DNA from: Ptiloglossa arizonensis
Taxonomy: Eukaryota > Arthropoda > Insecta > Hymenoptera > Colletidae
Length of the DNA stretch: 64,000 nt
Direction of reading: 5' to 3'
NCBI RefSeq assembly: GCF_051014685.1
Contig: NC_135060.1
Coordinates: 62,001-126,000, forward strand
The notes beneath the pieces are model-generated. The model saw only the letters and a list, made by a program, of their open reading frames with translations, was not told the DNA's origin and did no database searches. Both the position numbers and the translations under genes were made by a program. Below, piece by piece: positions 26,642-39,800 of this stretch (positions within the stretch are counted from its first letter, which is position 1; each line of letters opens with the position of its first letter).

Positions 26642-27081
26642 AGAATTAAATTTGTACCTTTGGTACCCCGATCCTGAGATCTAGCGACCGTTCGCGATCT
26701 CGTTCAACGTGGTTCGGTGACCGTTCGCGGGCGGGCGTGCGCGCGCGCGCGCTCTCTTCGTCTCGAAGAAAGAATAAGAAACCAGAGAGGAGTAGGGCGA
26801 AAGAAAAGGAAGAAGGACGCCAAAGGAGAAGGAGAAACAGGAGAAAAGGAACAGAGGGAGGCACGCCGCGTGGACATAGCCATACGATTCGAGTGTCCGT
26901 TTCGTTTCGTTTTACCGCTTTTCGTGCCGAGTGCGGTAGATGAAGTCCTGCGAAAGTTCCAGTTCCAGTTTCAACGATTTCCTTTTCGTAAAATCGCGAG
27001 CCGTATAGTCACGTGGCGATCGCGAAGAAAGAAAAACGATTAGGTTGGAAATAACGCGCGGATCACCGATACAAAACAATC
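26500..27081 (+). promoter_or_regulatory. ogre: GC-rich probable ogre promoter or 5' untranslated region
   Basis: Base composition rises in G+C from the triplet array to the ogre start codon, with CpG-rich and purine-rich stretches including a (GC)n run near 26737-26750. This is the expected place for the transcription start or 5' leader of ogre. No TATA box or initiator is evident, and a splice acceptor immediately before the ATG cannot be assigned with confidence. Confidence 0.35.
26591..26641 (+). repeat. (CGT)n triplet microsatellite
   Basis: About 16 CGT/GTC triplets with one interruption (cgtcgtcat) near the left end. It lies in the GC-rich leader of ogre and resembles the array at 8886-8934. 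Confidence 0.95.
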
Positions 27082-30000
27082 ATGTACAAGCTACTAGGGG
27101 ATCTCGGTCAGTACCTGAAATGGCAGGAAGTCACGACCGACTCGATGGTGTTTCGGTTGCACAACCACTTCACAACGGTGCTACTTTTCACGTGTTCGAT
27201 GGTGATCACGGCCACCCAATACGTCGGTAACCCGATCTCCTGTATCGTTCAGGGTTTACCCACGCACCCTATCAACACGTATTGCTGGATAACGTCTACA
27301 TTCTCTATGCCGGACGCATTCAATCGACAGGTGGGTAATCTTGTCCAATAACGATGTCTCTGATTTGTAATTTCGTTTCACGGTTAATTACGAACTTTCG
27401 AACCGATCGTTTCGAGTGTCTTATACATTGTCGACGTCGTTGTTGACAATCGTGGAAAACTTGTTACATGCACTTTTACCCTCGGAACGGTCTCAGGTTT
27501 ACCGTTAACATTTATTCGAAACTATGCGGTAAATGTTTCGATCGAGAACCCTTGAATTTCAAGGAAATTGAATTCGATACCATTTTCGTAATGCGTTGAA
27601 AGTTCGAAAGTTCGAAAGTTATCGTGTGGCTAGTACGATTCGTGTACACGAATCTTATTCTTTTTTAATCAATTTTTTCCATGTAAATTATCGACACGCA
27701 TCCGTGACTAATATTTACAACGAAAATATTCGTTGTCGGACTTGCGCGCAAGTTAGATTCGTGATTCCGTAATATCACGTATTTCGTGTTGTACATTTTT
27801 CGAATGTAAATATTTACTTTTTTTTTTTGACGACGTATCGTGGTATCGATGCGTTTAAATTTTAAACTTTATTATTCATTATGTTTACACTCTAATATTT
27901 AGAGTTTGGAATTCTATTATATAGAACATTGCGTACGCGTAAAGATCACGAGCACAACAAAGATTTGTATAGATTTTATCTCTTTTTAAGGGAAAAGCAT
28001 TTTTTGTCAAAAATGTCATAGTTATTTGACTCGAAGGAATACGAGCACCGAAAAGAGGCAAGTAAAAAGAAATAGGAAATAACGAAACGATTTTATGTTG
28101 CCAACATTATCTGTAATTTTGTTCCGATCGACTGGAGTAATTTCTTTAGAATTATACATACCTGCATACGTTGGTCACGATTAGCATTTCTTTAGAAATT
28201 TATCATACTTTGAGTCAAACTTTTTTGGCAGGCAATTTTTCTTGAAAACTGATGCAATTTGCGATACAGTCTTGTCGAATAGTAGTATATGTTATGCATT
28301 TTAAAAATAAATATCTTAAAATAGAAGCCAAAGGTAAAAGTATTTTTATACGAATATACGTAAATCTATATACCACACGGTGGCGTCCTAATCGAAACTC
28401 AAGATCATTGAGTAACAATGATGTTGGGTGTTTGATCGTGAATTATTTGTACGTAATTTCTTTTTCAATGAATGGTACATGTTACAAAGAACTTGTACAT
28501 ACAATTTTGTAGTATTTTAGACAGAAATGTTGTATTGCTTGTTCGCGCAAGAAAATTATAATAGTTGTAGCTAAATTCGATAAAATAATTATTTTCGAAA
28601 AGAAAAATCAGGGTAATTTTCTATGCGAATAAATATAACGCAATACCGAATTGTATGTGTAATTACATAATGTGTAATTTAACGGTATTCGAATAAACGT
28701 TAATTATCAATAATTGTCACGATTAAATTACGATGTGCAATTTTATGTAATTTTATGTAATTTTTGATGTTGAATTTAACGATGGAAAAATAAATTTGAA
28801 AAAACGATCTTTCAAAAAATGTATTACCGTGTTTATATATACTTTATTTTATTCATGGATAACTTTTACGACTGCGGTTTCAATAACGTCTCGGAGAAAA
28901 TATCTTTTGAACGCCCACCAAAATTAATTCGAGTACTTTTTCGACAATTAGTCCGTTGTATCGGTACAATCGTATCAAGAAATCTTTCTTCGATTGGTAC
29001 CCAGCCATTATTCTTATCCTTTTTCTTGCTGTCCGAAACTATTTTTCTCACAAATTACGAGTACCTTCTTCCGTTAAACGTATCTTTGATAAACGATCAT
29101 CCGTTTTTGTTTAAATAACCCGAAGAAAACTGAAATTAGCCTGAAATCGTATTCACAGATAGTATCAGAGAGACGCAGAGCAAATAAGGTTAATAAAATT
29201 TGATTTATTTTATGAAATTTTCAAATAAAAGTTCCGAAATAATTATTACTCGCAAGAAGAACTTAAAAAAATATTCTTAAAGCGAAAATTATTTTCCATA
29301 AAAGTACCACCGTGAATAGAGATTTTTAAAAAAGTATCATCCTAATCGGAATTGTTAAAAAAAAGTAAACGAAGTTAGCTATTTGTTTTTTCGATCGGTG
29401 TTCCTAATTAAATATGAAGTTAAACCGGAGTAAGTAAATTCGTAAAGTTATCTTCGGCGAGGATGCTCGCACGCGGACCAAATCTCGGCGGAATACACTC
29501 GGGAAGTGTACTTTGTAGTCGCACCGGTATAGTTAGTGGTATAAATTTAATTATCTGCACCTGCACCGTTTCGTCATTATCCTATAGCCGATGAGTTTAT
29601 TATTTCTCGTAGGTCGGCGTTGAAGTCGCGCATCCAGGAGTGGCGAACGACTTCGGAGACGTTGACGCGAGGAAATACTACACGTACTACCAGTGGGTGT
29701 GCTTTGTATTGTTCTTCCAGGTAAGGGCTCGTTTATCAGTAATCTTGTACGTGTGACAGATAAGCTCGGGACAGCTGCGCTTTCGGTTTAGGCTTTTGTT
29801 ACCGTCTCCTATTCCCACCTATCGTATTGGATATCCGAACCTGGTTCGCGCGAATGCACGAGCTCGAAAGATTAAGCGGTTAAGTTTAGCACAGCTGATA
29901 ATACAACTTGTGCAAACCCACCGTTTTTTCTTTTTATCGAGAATTTGCTTCGATGTCCGGTTTTGGTCCACTTTGACGTTTCTCGAAGAGCGCTGCCACG

Positions 30001-30348
30001 TCCAAGGGCCCCGCAAGGATAGGAAAACTATTTTTTACAATAAGATATGTAGGAATTGGCAAAAATGTCCGCCCACCCCGTACGTGTAATATACCTTACG
30101 TATTTAATAATTCTTTAAAGATAAAATTATCGATTTTAATATAAACCTTAATTATTGTAATTAACTGAGAATGTATCGATTAAAAAATTAGTTGGTATTT
30201 ATATAAATTTAATTACAATAAATTAACATAAATTTGTCGAATATCTTACGATACTACGACTTTATTATATATTTTAAGTTATTATTCATAAATAGAACAA
30301 TTTCTACGACAGTTTTTAAATAAACTCTGTCTAGTATCCAAGTTGAAA

Positions 30349-30389
<41 letters not shown>

Positions 30390-32126
30390 TTATATGCGAA
30401 ATACGTATAAGGACGTAGATGAAAACACGGCCGAGTAACTCAAAGATTTACCGTATATATGTATACGTGCGTATAGAATTTATTGAAAGAACTAAGAAAC
30501 GAACCTTTCAAAAGTCGAACTAACCAAATTCGCTTTTTGTAAATTTTCTAATTTTAGCCGAATTTTAAGAAACAATGTTTGCAACATCAATTTTCTGTAC
30601 TTTATAGTTCGTAAAGTTTGATCGATTTGACTTTCGAAGGGTTCGGTTCTGTTTTTACAATTTCTCAAAAGTTTTTCTAGACTGCGTATAAAATTTGAAA
30701 AGTGTAAAGAAGTCTGGCGATCAAGTAGTTCGAGAATCGCTATTCTACTCGATTCTCGATTATAGTGAAATAAAATAAGTAAGGTAAAGAGAAACATTTA
30801 CTTTCTCTGTGCAGAGAGAATGCAAATGATGTAAAAGTACACCGAAGTGGGGCCCGTTTTATTTAGAATAGTGGTATACCTGCGCATAAAAACGTGTCCA
30901 ATTGCACCAACGAAATAACATTAATTTGAAAAAAAAAAAAAAAAATAACACAGACGTGTTACAACGCGTAAAAAGGATATATATATATATGGTAATCGAA
31001 TAATAATAACAACAACAACCCAAAATAGAATACTTAGTTGAATTTTGACCGTCTCGTAAATTCAGCGTTATTTACACGAATATGTATATTTCGACAGGCA
31101 ATACTGTGCTATGTACCACAATGGTTGTGGAACATGTGGGAGGGTGGTTTGATCAACGCGTTGGTTATGGGTATGAATCACAGCCTCGATACCGAGGATA
31201 ACATCTCGCAAAAGAAGTCCGTGTTAATGGATTATCTCATGATTCATAAACAGGTAAGCGCATAAATTGAACATTGCTCTCGTCAGAAACTAGAAAACCG
31301 TGTAGATTGCAAAACGAGCGGTAACAGAATTTACATCTCGTTCAGATTTCGATTCTTTGCAATCGCGAGCAGACTTCCTTGGATAATTTCATTTTACGAG
31401 TGTAATTTTATAACGAATATTATTATGTAATTGATTTTGCCTAGGGAAAAGAATAAAAAGTGTAAGGGAGGAAGGCTAAAACGGTTGGGTTAGATCCAAT
31501 TTGTCCTCATTGAGTCCAATTCGTGCCAATTCACCGACTGCTTGTTCTTTCAGACTCACAGCATGTACGCGTATCGTTACTTCGCCTGTGAAGTCTTGTG
31601 CCTGGTGAATATTTTCCTCCAAATGTACCTGATGAATCGTTTCTTCGATGGCGAATTCCTCAGCTACGGGCTGCGCGTGCTGCAATTCTCCGATGCACCG
31701 CAAGAAGAGCGGATCGACCCAATGGTCTACGTGTTCCCGCGTGTCACCAAATGCATCTTCCACAAGTACGGTGCTTCCGGGACGATACAGAAACACGACT
31801 CCCTCTGCATTCTCCCGCTGAACATCGTCAACGAGAAGACCTACATCTTCATTTGGTTTTGGTTCACGATCCTCTCAATTTTGCTACTGGCATTGGTGGT
31901 TTACAGAGCCGCGATCATTTTCGCTCCGGTCATTAGGTCGAGATTGCTGCAAGTTTCCTCGCGACTGGTCCCCATCGAAACCTGCATCAGCATCACCAAG
32001 AAAGTCGGTCTCGGCGATTGGTGGCTCCTCTACGTCCTTTCGTCTAACATAGATTCCCAAATTTACAAAGAGTTCTTGCAGGAACTCACCAAGAAGATGA
32101 GCGATACACAATCGGTTACCCCGTAG
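27082..32126 (+). CDS. ogre: Innexin inx1 / Ogre (gap-junction channel subunit), four coding exons, complete
   Basis: Exons 27082-27330, 29613-29720, 31098-31253 and 31554-32126, all joined in phase 0, give 361 residues, the same size class as Drosophila Ogre (about 362). The N-terminus MYKLLG followed by YLKWQ is diagnostic of Ogre/Inx1. Landmarks: RLHNHFTT before segment 1; QYVGNPISC with loop cysteines C54 and C68; YYQWV at 108-112; segment 2 ending in VLFFQ-AILCY; W-EGG motif; segment 3 near 180-200; [19 protein letters not shown] with second-loop cysteines C238 and C256; LPLNIVNEK then IFIWFWF at the start of segment 4; GDWWLLY near the C-terminus. Ogre forms gap junctions and is needed for postembryonic neuroblast and optic-lobe development in Drosophila. 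Splice sites are canonical (GTGGGT, GTAAGG, GTAAGC donors; TAG, CAG, CAG acceptors). The ATG is preceded by caatc and matches the family start exactly. Confidence 0.97.
27331..29612 (+). other. ogre: ogre intron 1
   Basis: This phase 0 intron is placed between PDAFNRQ and VGVEVAHPG in the first extracellular loop. It is AT-rich, with no coding signature and no clear repeat. Confidence 0.9.
29721..31097 (+). other. ogre: ogre intron 2
   Basis: This phase 0 intron sits directly after VLFFQ in membrane segment 2, the same position as the intron that follows both shakB first exons. It contains a (TA)n array at 30352-30383, an A-run at 30929-30945 and a short AT/AAC repeat near 30977-31020. Confidence 0.9.
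30352..30383 (+). repeat. (TA)n dinucleotide array in ogre intron 2
   Basis: About 16 uninterrupted TA units followed by TGTATATTTATA. Confidence 0.95.
31254..31553 (+). other. ogre: ogre intron 3
   Basis: A 300-base phase 0 intron between the exon ending IHKQ and the one starting THSMYAYRY. The donor is GTAAGC and the acceptor TTTCAG has a good pyrimidine tract. Nothing else is seen in it. Confidence 0.9.
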
Positions 32127-35100
32127 ATTAGCATTTTCAAAGAATTTTCAGTAAAAGACACCGACGAGGACCGACACGAGTCCTTTTCTACGGCTCTTTC
32201 TGCGTTCTCTCTTTCCGAGTACTAAAGGAGAATATCGACCTACGTCTTCGTAGAAATCATCGCGTTACACTGCAACGGTTTATCAAAATATTTTCACGCC
32301 TACCGTTTAAAGAAAGCAATCGATACGCACGACTGATAGAGAACGTTGCAGAGACACGCGATGATACACTCGAATACCGCGCAAGTGAACACTTTAGGAT
32401 CTCTCTCTATGCGCGCACGCGAATCATCAACGTTTTATATTAACAGTTATCGCAAGAATCCTCCTATTCTTCGTTTCAATGTTTGTTTCGCGAAGCAAAA
32501 CTTTTTCATTTCGAGATCCATTGCTCAAAGTAAATCAGCGCGTTTTTGTTTTTACAATAACGATCGAGAAATTCTCAATCGCGCGAATGTGTCAGAGTAG
32601 GAATACTTTTTACCGTGCAACATTTTTCCACTATGACATCATCGTGATTCGTAATGCATCGATCATGATCGTAACGCGCGTTCCGGCGCGAGAAATTCTA
32701 TTTTCGTACATTCCTAGGTAGTATATTCAAACGGTTTTGGCGAATATTTCCTCGCTGAAGCCAAAAACGATATTTAGCTTATAATATCAGTTCGTAGGGT
32801 TCTTTTTTTTTTCTTTTTTTTTCTCTTTTTTTTTTTTTTTTTTCTAAATAATTTTGAACGCATTTTACGTTAAAATATTGCGAGTAAGTTTCCACGTGAT
32901 CCAACGTAGACCAACATTTTGTACTGAATATTTACCCACTTGTGTTCCATCGACGAACAAATATTTGTCGAAGAAAATGTATTTAATGTTACGAATCTTC
33001 CAGCTCCGTATAAAACAGGGCTTCGCTTTTTCTTAATCGACATTCGGTGTATCCACGAATACACGAATTTAATCGGTGCGTTAAACGAATCGTATCGTAT
33101 CGTAATCTCTTGGGAAAGTCTGAACCGAAGAACATTCACACTATTTTTAACGGTATTATCGTCTCTGTAGTCGATCAATGAGTACAACGAGCAAGTAGAG
33201 AAGTAAAAGTTAATACTGCCTCATTCAACTTGACAATATATTTAACTATTACAAAAATACAATACATACTAATTTAACGAGCACTAGTATAATTGATACT
33301 CCTATTGTTGTAGCCCATTTTTCTTTCTTTTTTTGTTTCGTTTTTTTTTTTTGTTTTTAGCATTTAATCGTAGCAAGATATAAAGTTTTGCGACCGTTAA
33401 CGCTTTGCGACATATTTTCGTTTCACTTGTGATCCTTGGTTAGAGTTCGTTCCACGAGTTGTTGAATGTATAAGCTGTAGGAATACGATACCTAGATTTC
33501 ATACCTGACGCGCAATGCTTTCAAATTACGTAGGCATCCTTCTACCGACAGCGAGAAGTTAACAATGGCATAAAGGAGATCGGTTAAGAGACATTGAACG
33601 GATATTTTGACAACCTTTCGCTTCACCGTTGATATTATCGCAATAGTATTTAAAAATAAAATTTTCCTATTTAAACAGAGAACAATATTCTCGATTCGAA
33701 TTCCGAATAACGGTAGATAGCTGAACAACCTATTCCAATGAAAAAGCATATAAATGTTACAAATTATTTGTACTTCATAAATAGTTTCTCCGATTAATCT
33801 TGATTCATTGATTTATTTCCTTGGTGAAATGGAGCGGGTCGATCGACCTCGAAATACCGAATTTCTGTAAGAAGTGAGAAGAAATGGAAGAACAGGAATA
33901 TCTTTCGTATCGTAGCGCGTGAGTGAGTCAATTTGGCGATAAAATTAAACGTCGAGTACGTTGGTATTCCCATAACTGGACGACGCGGTGAATCATTAGG
34001 CGAAAGCGCGCCGAAATTAGAGGTGAGTACTAAATTCTTCCAATCTAATCGGATTTAAAGCAATTCAATTGTTACATTTACGCGATAGGTGTGCATACGT
34101 GCCAAACGAATAAGTCCTTGACAATAAAAATAATTTAATTATCATTTCGTTGATGGTTTTTGAGAAAATTTCTTAAAAACTATGCAAGCGTAACGATTGC
34201 AACGTTTCTTTGGTTCCTAAAAGGTTAAAATTCTGTTCCTTCGGTGTTTATCGATCTATCGATGTAAAATTGATCCGGAAGTGTCGATAACATTGCACGC
34301 GTAGTTCGTTGCGATGCGTGTAATTTAATTATCGCAAAATAATTGTTTCGGGAAATTGAAGGTAGCGGCAGCACGTTTACGATCGACATTGCGCCATCTG
34401 AGGGATTCCCGCGAAAGGTATTTTTCGTATTCGTTGATGCAACATAGTATGCAAAATCGCAGGACCACGATGTAAACAATTTACCAGGACGAATACCGGT
34501 GGTCGGTGTAATTACGTTTAACGGAAACGTTAAATTAAGGCGTTGAGGAGTTTTTCTTGTTTAACGAGACAAGCGACGCGCGAAAGTAATCGTTAAATTT
34601 TAAAAAGTGGTCGTGCGAATCGAGATACAAATTCGCTAATGTGTATAAAAAGGTAATACGTGTTCATTTTGAAATTGCATAAATAAATGGTACTGTACAA
34701 GGTGTACACCGATATAATTAATGTTTAAATATTTCAAGTCATTCGGTGCTGTAGGGGACGAACGACCAACTCGAGGATTCACGTACTAAACGTATTTCAC
34801 AATCATTATGTACGATTCATGGACCGAACAGTCGTGTCGTATACCAAGTGAGTTATCAATTCTATGATACAATTTGTATTTTATAACGTATTAACGAGGT
34901 CCTTGGCACGTGTCCGATTTCCTAACCTCGATTTGTCCGAATGGTGTTGTTCTTTCATTTTAGGATATATTTGTGGTACAAATCCATCTCTGTGGCTATC
35001 GTGAGCCCTGTATCTTAATATATTGTGCTAGGTTTGAAGTAGCAGAGACGATAACTTATTTGTTTACTATAACGGTGCATGTTTGGTGCGCGTCTATGTA

Positions 35101-36480
35101 ACTATTCCCGATGCTTAACATTCGTTCTTTTTAGATGTTGGATTTGGATGGTTTCTCTCTATCGTTCGTTGCGAATGGAATTACTGCCGACAAAATTAAA
35201 TCCGATGTAGGTTTAATGCAAAGTGCTCGATACAAACGATCGTTGTTAGTGAAATTTTTATCAATCGAATTTTTGATATTGCGTCAACTTTGATGTACCG
35301 ATATCTGAAATCGTGCAACTATTCTTGCTCGCCGTATTGTTATAGTTGTACGTGCAACGTATAGTTTGTACGTTTTAAGTTTTGTACGCGCTCATTTTAA
35401 TACGATACTAGATATCAGTTTGATACGTGTGTCACGTTTCAGATTCGTTACCTTGGATCGCCCTAACAGATATATCCTGTGCGAGAGACCAAAGCCGAAG
35501 CGCGACTAAGTTGGATTCTATTTGTACAATTACCAAATATACGTATTGAAATATTAAACGTTTACTGGAATAAGCCCGATATATATTTGTTCTACGTACG
35601 CCCAGGAGCGTTCCCATTGGTAATTAACCGCGACGTAGCGAACCGTTAGGACGTAGTATTATTTAGTTGTACCAGTCGTGCATATTTGTACCTAGGCTCC
35701 GATGTACATTTTGAATTCGTCGTACGAGTTAATTTCTAAACGAATTGTAGTCTAAAAATTTTCGAATTTTGTGTTAGATTCTAAATGGATCTACACGATA
35801 ATAAATTCGTCCCTTTTGTTTTTTATTCAACCGTATTTGGAATTTCCATTGATTTTTAAAAATTGTATCGGTTGAACGAGTATAGTCGAGACACGACTTG
35901 GGAGGTTTCGCGTATCTATAGAGAAATTTGCGTGCGGTCCCTGAGAGACCGCACACTTTATACCAGTGTACAAGAGCTAGGGCTAAGGCTATATCGAAGA
36001 AGGGACAGTAAGGACAGGTATGATCAGCTCTCACTGCGTACGAACAGAGTTACCCGTTTGCGTGATCGCCAAACGCCTCGCAAACGTGCCACCGAGGGTT
36101 CGTTTCACTTATCCGATTAGAAAAAATAGACGAAAGTTTGTTCCAAATGGGGTTCTCTCTTCTTGTAGGTTCACGACCTCCACGTTCATCCGCTGGACGT
36201 CGTTCTCTCCTTATCCTATTTTTACGTAACACCGGTTGCTTCAACTGGAGGAGAAGATGTACGCGTATGCACGGGCTCTTGGTTTACTCGGGGACCAGGG
36301 GACGTTAGGACACTAGGACGCTAAAAAGTCCCTACGCAGCCATGCGACGAAGGATCAAATCTTGGGTGTATCGGAATTGAAATATTCCTATCGTTGTAAC
36401 ACTATTTCGATCTCTGAATTACAATTAGGGAAAATTTTGAAAAAAGAATAGGAATATTATTACGATTGGGTACACGAAAG
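32127..36480. other. ogre 3' flank and intergenic DNA
   Basis: No gene was recognised. T-rich tracts lie at 32801-32843 and about 33317-33358. An AATAAA at 33655-33660 is a possible distal poly(A) signal of ogre, but the 3' end cannot be fixed from sequence. A perfect 8-base-stem hairpin with a 7-base loop lies at 35932-35954. Confidence 0.45.
32801..32843 (+). repeat. Poly(T) tract
   Basis: T-run broken by single C residues, in the 3' flank of ogre. It could be a poly(A) tail relic of a retro-insertion on the minus strand, but no adjacent coding relic was recognised. Confidence 0.85.
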
Positions 36481-36516
36481 TTATATATAATATTCTTTAT
36501 TCAACGTTTGGCATAT

Positions 36517-36829
36517 TTAAGCACGTTCCTCCTTTTTCTTGCGATTCGCGATCATTTCGAACATTTCGTTTGTAACTAGTAGCGAACGAATATAGTATTT
36601 CTGACCGATGGTCAAATTCAACCCGAGTACGATTGTAAACGATAAAAATAATTTCTCCGATATATTACTCGAAACATCTTCAGACGATGAAGATAAATCG
36701 ATCGATATCTCGCTCGAAGAAATTTCTTTCTCTAATGTTATATTAGTTGTTTCAAGGGCAATTTCAATGAAATAATTGATCGAAATCGTCACGTAAATGT
36801 AACGCGGCAAAGTTCCTAAGGGGCCGATG
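36517..36829 (-). CDS. Candidate terminal coding exon of an unrecognised minus-strand gene
   Basis: Read on the minus strand, a pyrimidine-rich tract ends in TTTTCTTAG (acceptor at 36831-36830). It is followed by an open frame of about 103 residues that starts near IGPLGTLPRYIYV, passes a Ser/Glu-rich stretch and one probable membrane segment (LFLSFTIVLGLNLTIG), and ends in a basic ANRKKKEERA tail. An AATAAA hexamer (plus-strand tttatt at 36496-36501) lies about 16-21 bases after the stop, as expected for a 3' terminal exon. There is no ATG at the beginning of the frame, so it would need an upstream exon contributing two bases of the first codon; I could not find that exon. The protein is not recognised. 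It may be chance in stop-poor DNA. Confidence 0.25.
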
Positions 36830-39800
36830 CTAAGAAAAGGAAGTAACGGACGAAAGGTAAACGAAATAAGAATTGAATAACAAACGAAACAAGATACCGC
36901 AGAAATGTTGTACCTCTAACGCTCGAAATATATAGTAGTATTATTATCCGAAGAAACGGCTTGTACGCGGTGGGGGTGATGGGCGACCCGCGGTGAGATT
37001 AATGCACCACGCACGATGACTTTACACAATTACGTCGCATTGTGTAACATTTTATCACGATGTAGTTCCAATGTGGACAATGTCACTCCGCAAAGAGTGC
37101 TGCAAAGATCTTAAATTTGAAAAGAATCGATACACGCGATAGACAGTTTCTTTTAGCGTCACTAGTTTGTCCTTTTTTCAGCACTTTTATTTATGGAAGA
37201 AGTCATTTATATTTGGTCCATTGACCAGTGGATCGTCTTCGTTTCGATATTGCAAGTATCCAGGTTCTTTATAAGCTTCGTTGAACATTTTTACGCATCG
37301 CTCGAGCAGGGTAATTCGGTATTCGACGGACAACGGTTTCATTATTCGGACCGGAGTCGCAGACTCGTATTTAAAATACGAAAGAATAGGCGCCGGTTGA
37401 ATTTAGTTAAGGCCGGTTGTGGTTTTCGACGGATGCGCCGCGGAGGTATCCCAAGTATTTAGGTCTGTTCCTCGTCTTATCTTCACGCGTACTGCATAGT
37501 TTACTAAATCGTTCTTCGTTCTTCGAATGTTTGCAGATCGCTAGAGATTCAACACGCGTACCCCCAAGTTTTTATTATATTTGGATCTAAATTATACTAA
37601 ATTTAGATCGATTTTTTCGGCCATCGTTCCGAATTCATAATTTCGTTATCTTTCCGATAATTTGCAAACGTGAATGCTTATCCATTCGTTAGGGTACACA
37701 CGGAGATACGTACGAGACACGTCCATTGTCTCTGTGCGCTTTAAGCAAAGCACGTGGCTCGGTGGAGCCACGCAAAGGACCCCTTTTGTGGACACGTTAC
37801 GCTTTTCTAATTAAAATAATTAAAATTAAACACGGCCATGAAAAGACTTTATTCAATATATAGGTACGTACGAAGAAAATGTTGTTTAGTTGACAGTTTG
37901 AATAACAATGGAGTTGATTTATAAGACGAAACAACATACTATATGTACGTAGAGTGCGGCATTCGCGGAGAGTGACGCGTCGTTCGAGTCCTGATTTCAA
38001 ACGGGACACTCGTCCTTAGCGTAGCCAGAAAAATAAGCCGAATAAATTTTCTTTTTACAAAGTAAGGCCACAACGTGACCATTTGGATCGATGTCGTTCA
38101 GTTTATGCGTTCGAAATTGATTTTGCGAACGAGACGTTCGCGGTAACCATGACCATCCTTATTCGATTTTTAAGTTATCGGAATTATTATCGTTTCTATT
38201 CCCATTTCAGTGTTTTCTACCACTAAAATTAATACGATGCATCGTAAACGAGAAACATCGTTCAGGAAAAATGGCAATAAAATTATATAACTGTGCAAAG
38301 ATATATTTGAAACGTATTATAGAAATTAAATTTTAGAGTTCAATCGATAACGTAGTGGAGAAATTTAACAACATTACTATATTTCTACTTTATCTCACGG
38401 ACGTCGCTGCACTCGCTTCGGCGGTAAGGGCTCGCAATGTTTTTAATCGTGCAAGAACTGTATTCTTTTTTTCTTTAGAGAGCACGCTAAGAAGTAAGTA
38501 AAAGGAAGAGGATTGAACGAAGAAAATCATTTATTTGAAATTACGCTTGTAAAGGAACACTCTCCTAATCGAAATTCATCGATACATTTTGTATCGGTGT
38601 ATCGTACGAGATTAGCCAACTTTGGCAAAGTGTGCGGAACAACATCTCCGAATGATCGAACTCGTCGCGTGTTTGCGTTTCTTCGCAAACGTGTTGCATC
38701 ACGACACGTGCTTCGGAAATCGAGGAACCTGGTTTCGCGAAGAATTCAATCGAAGTTTGGATCGTACTTTTCAAGGGGGCGGACAAATTTCGATGTCAGC
38801 CATTCCAGTATATATAATACTTGGACTATAATAGGAATCCACTTGTGACGCACAAGCTGCCTACTGCTTTTCAATTTTGCTATCTGCATAAAGTTCGAGC
38901 CTCTTCTGCACTATTTGTAGCCTTTATACGAGCCACTCGAAGTCGTTGCGCGTTCCATTCTAAGCGTACGTTCAAAGCGTTCGAGCCAATTCGTAAATCG
39001 AAAGGTTTCGCGTACTATACTACTATATATGTCACCGCGTGTTAATAATTCGTGTGTTTTCTGGTCGACGGTTTGACGGTTTTATCGATTAAAAATAGTT
39101 GCTTACTCGTAACTAGAATTACAATTACAATTACAATTGTGCGACAATTATCGTGCGGCTGTACTATATTATCGTTCGATAGGACCTAAAGGTGTCAACG
39201 GGACTTTACGTTTCGGTGTTTCCTTCGACAATTCCTTCGTATTTTCCGTCTCTTCGACCACTTCCCGAACCAGCTTGGCCATCCTTGGATCGCCAAGATT
39301 GAAACGATCGAGCGATCGATTGGAATCGTCTTAGCGATTAAAGTCAATAGTCGAGCGATAAATAAGAATTGTAACGGTACGTGGCATCGTTTGGTTCGAG
39401 CAGGACCACGCGACGGGAGTTTTACTTCGTCGAGAAACAGAATCTTCGATACGAATCGACCAAACGATCTATACATCTCTGTCGTGTTGCTGGCTCGGTG
39501 TAACGTACGGATCGACACATTTTCCTAATGAAACACGTGTTACCGAGGAAAGCGCGCAAATATAGTAGAACTCGGTAGTACGGATACGATCGATTTGCGT
39601 TTAAGAAGTCGAAAAACGGGAAGCGAGCCGATCGACGCGCGGCTGTTTTCAACCGTTTCGACCGAGTACGAGGGAAAATTGTTTTCTATTTCGCGATACG
39701 TGCGATCTTTGAATTCGTTGAATCTCGACCCGTGATCAAAGTTCGCCAATTTTCGTTCGAGTATTATCGGCTCGTATCGATCGCACGGCGGTGAGATTTG

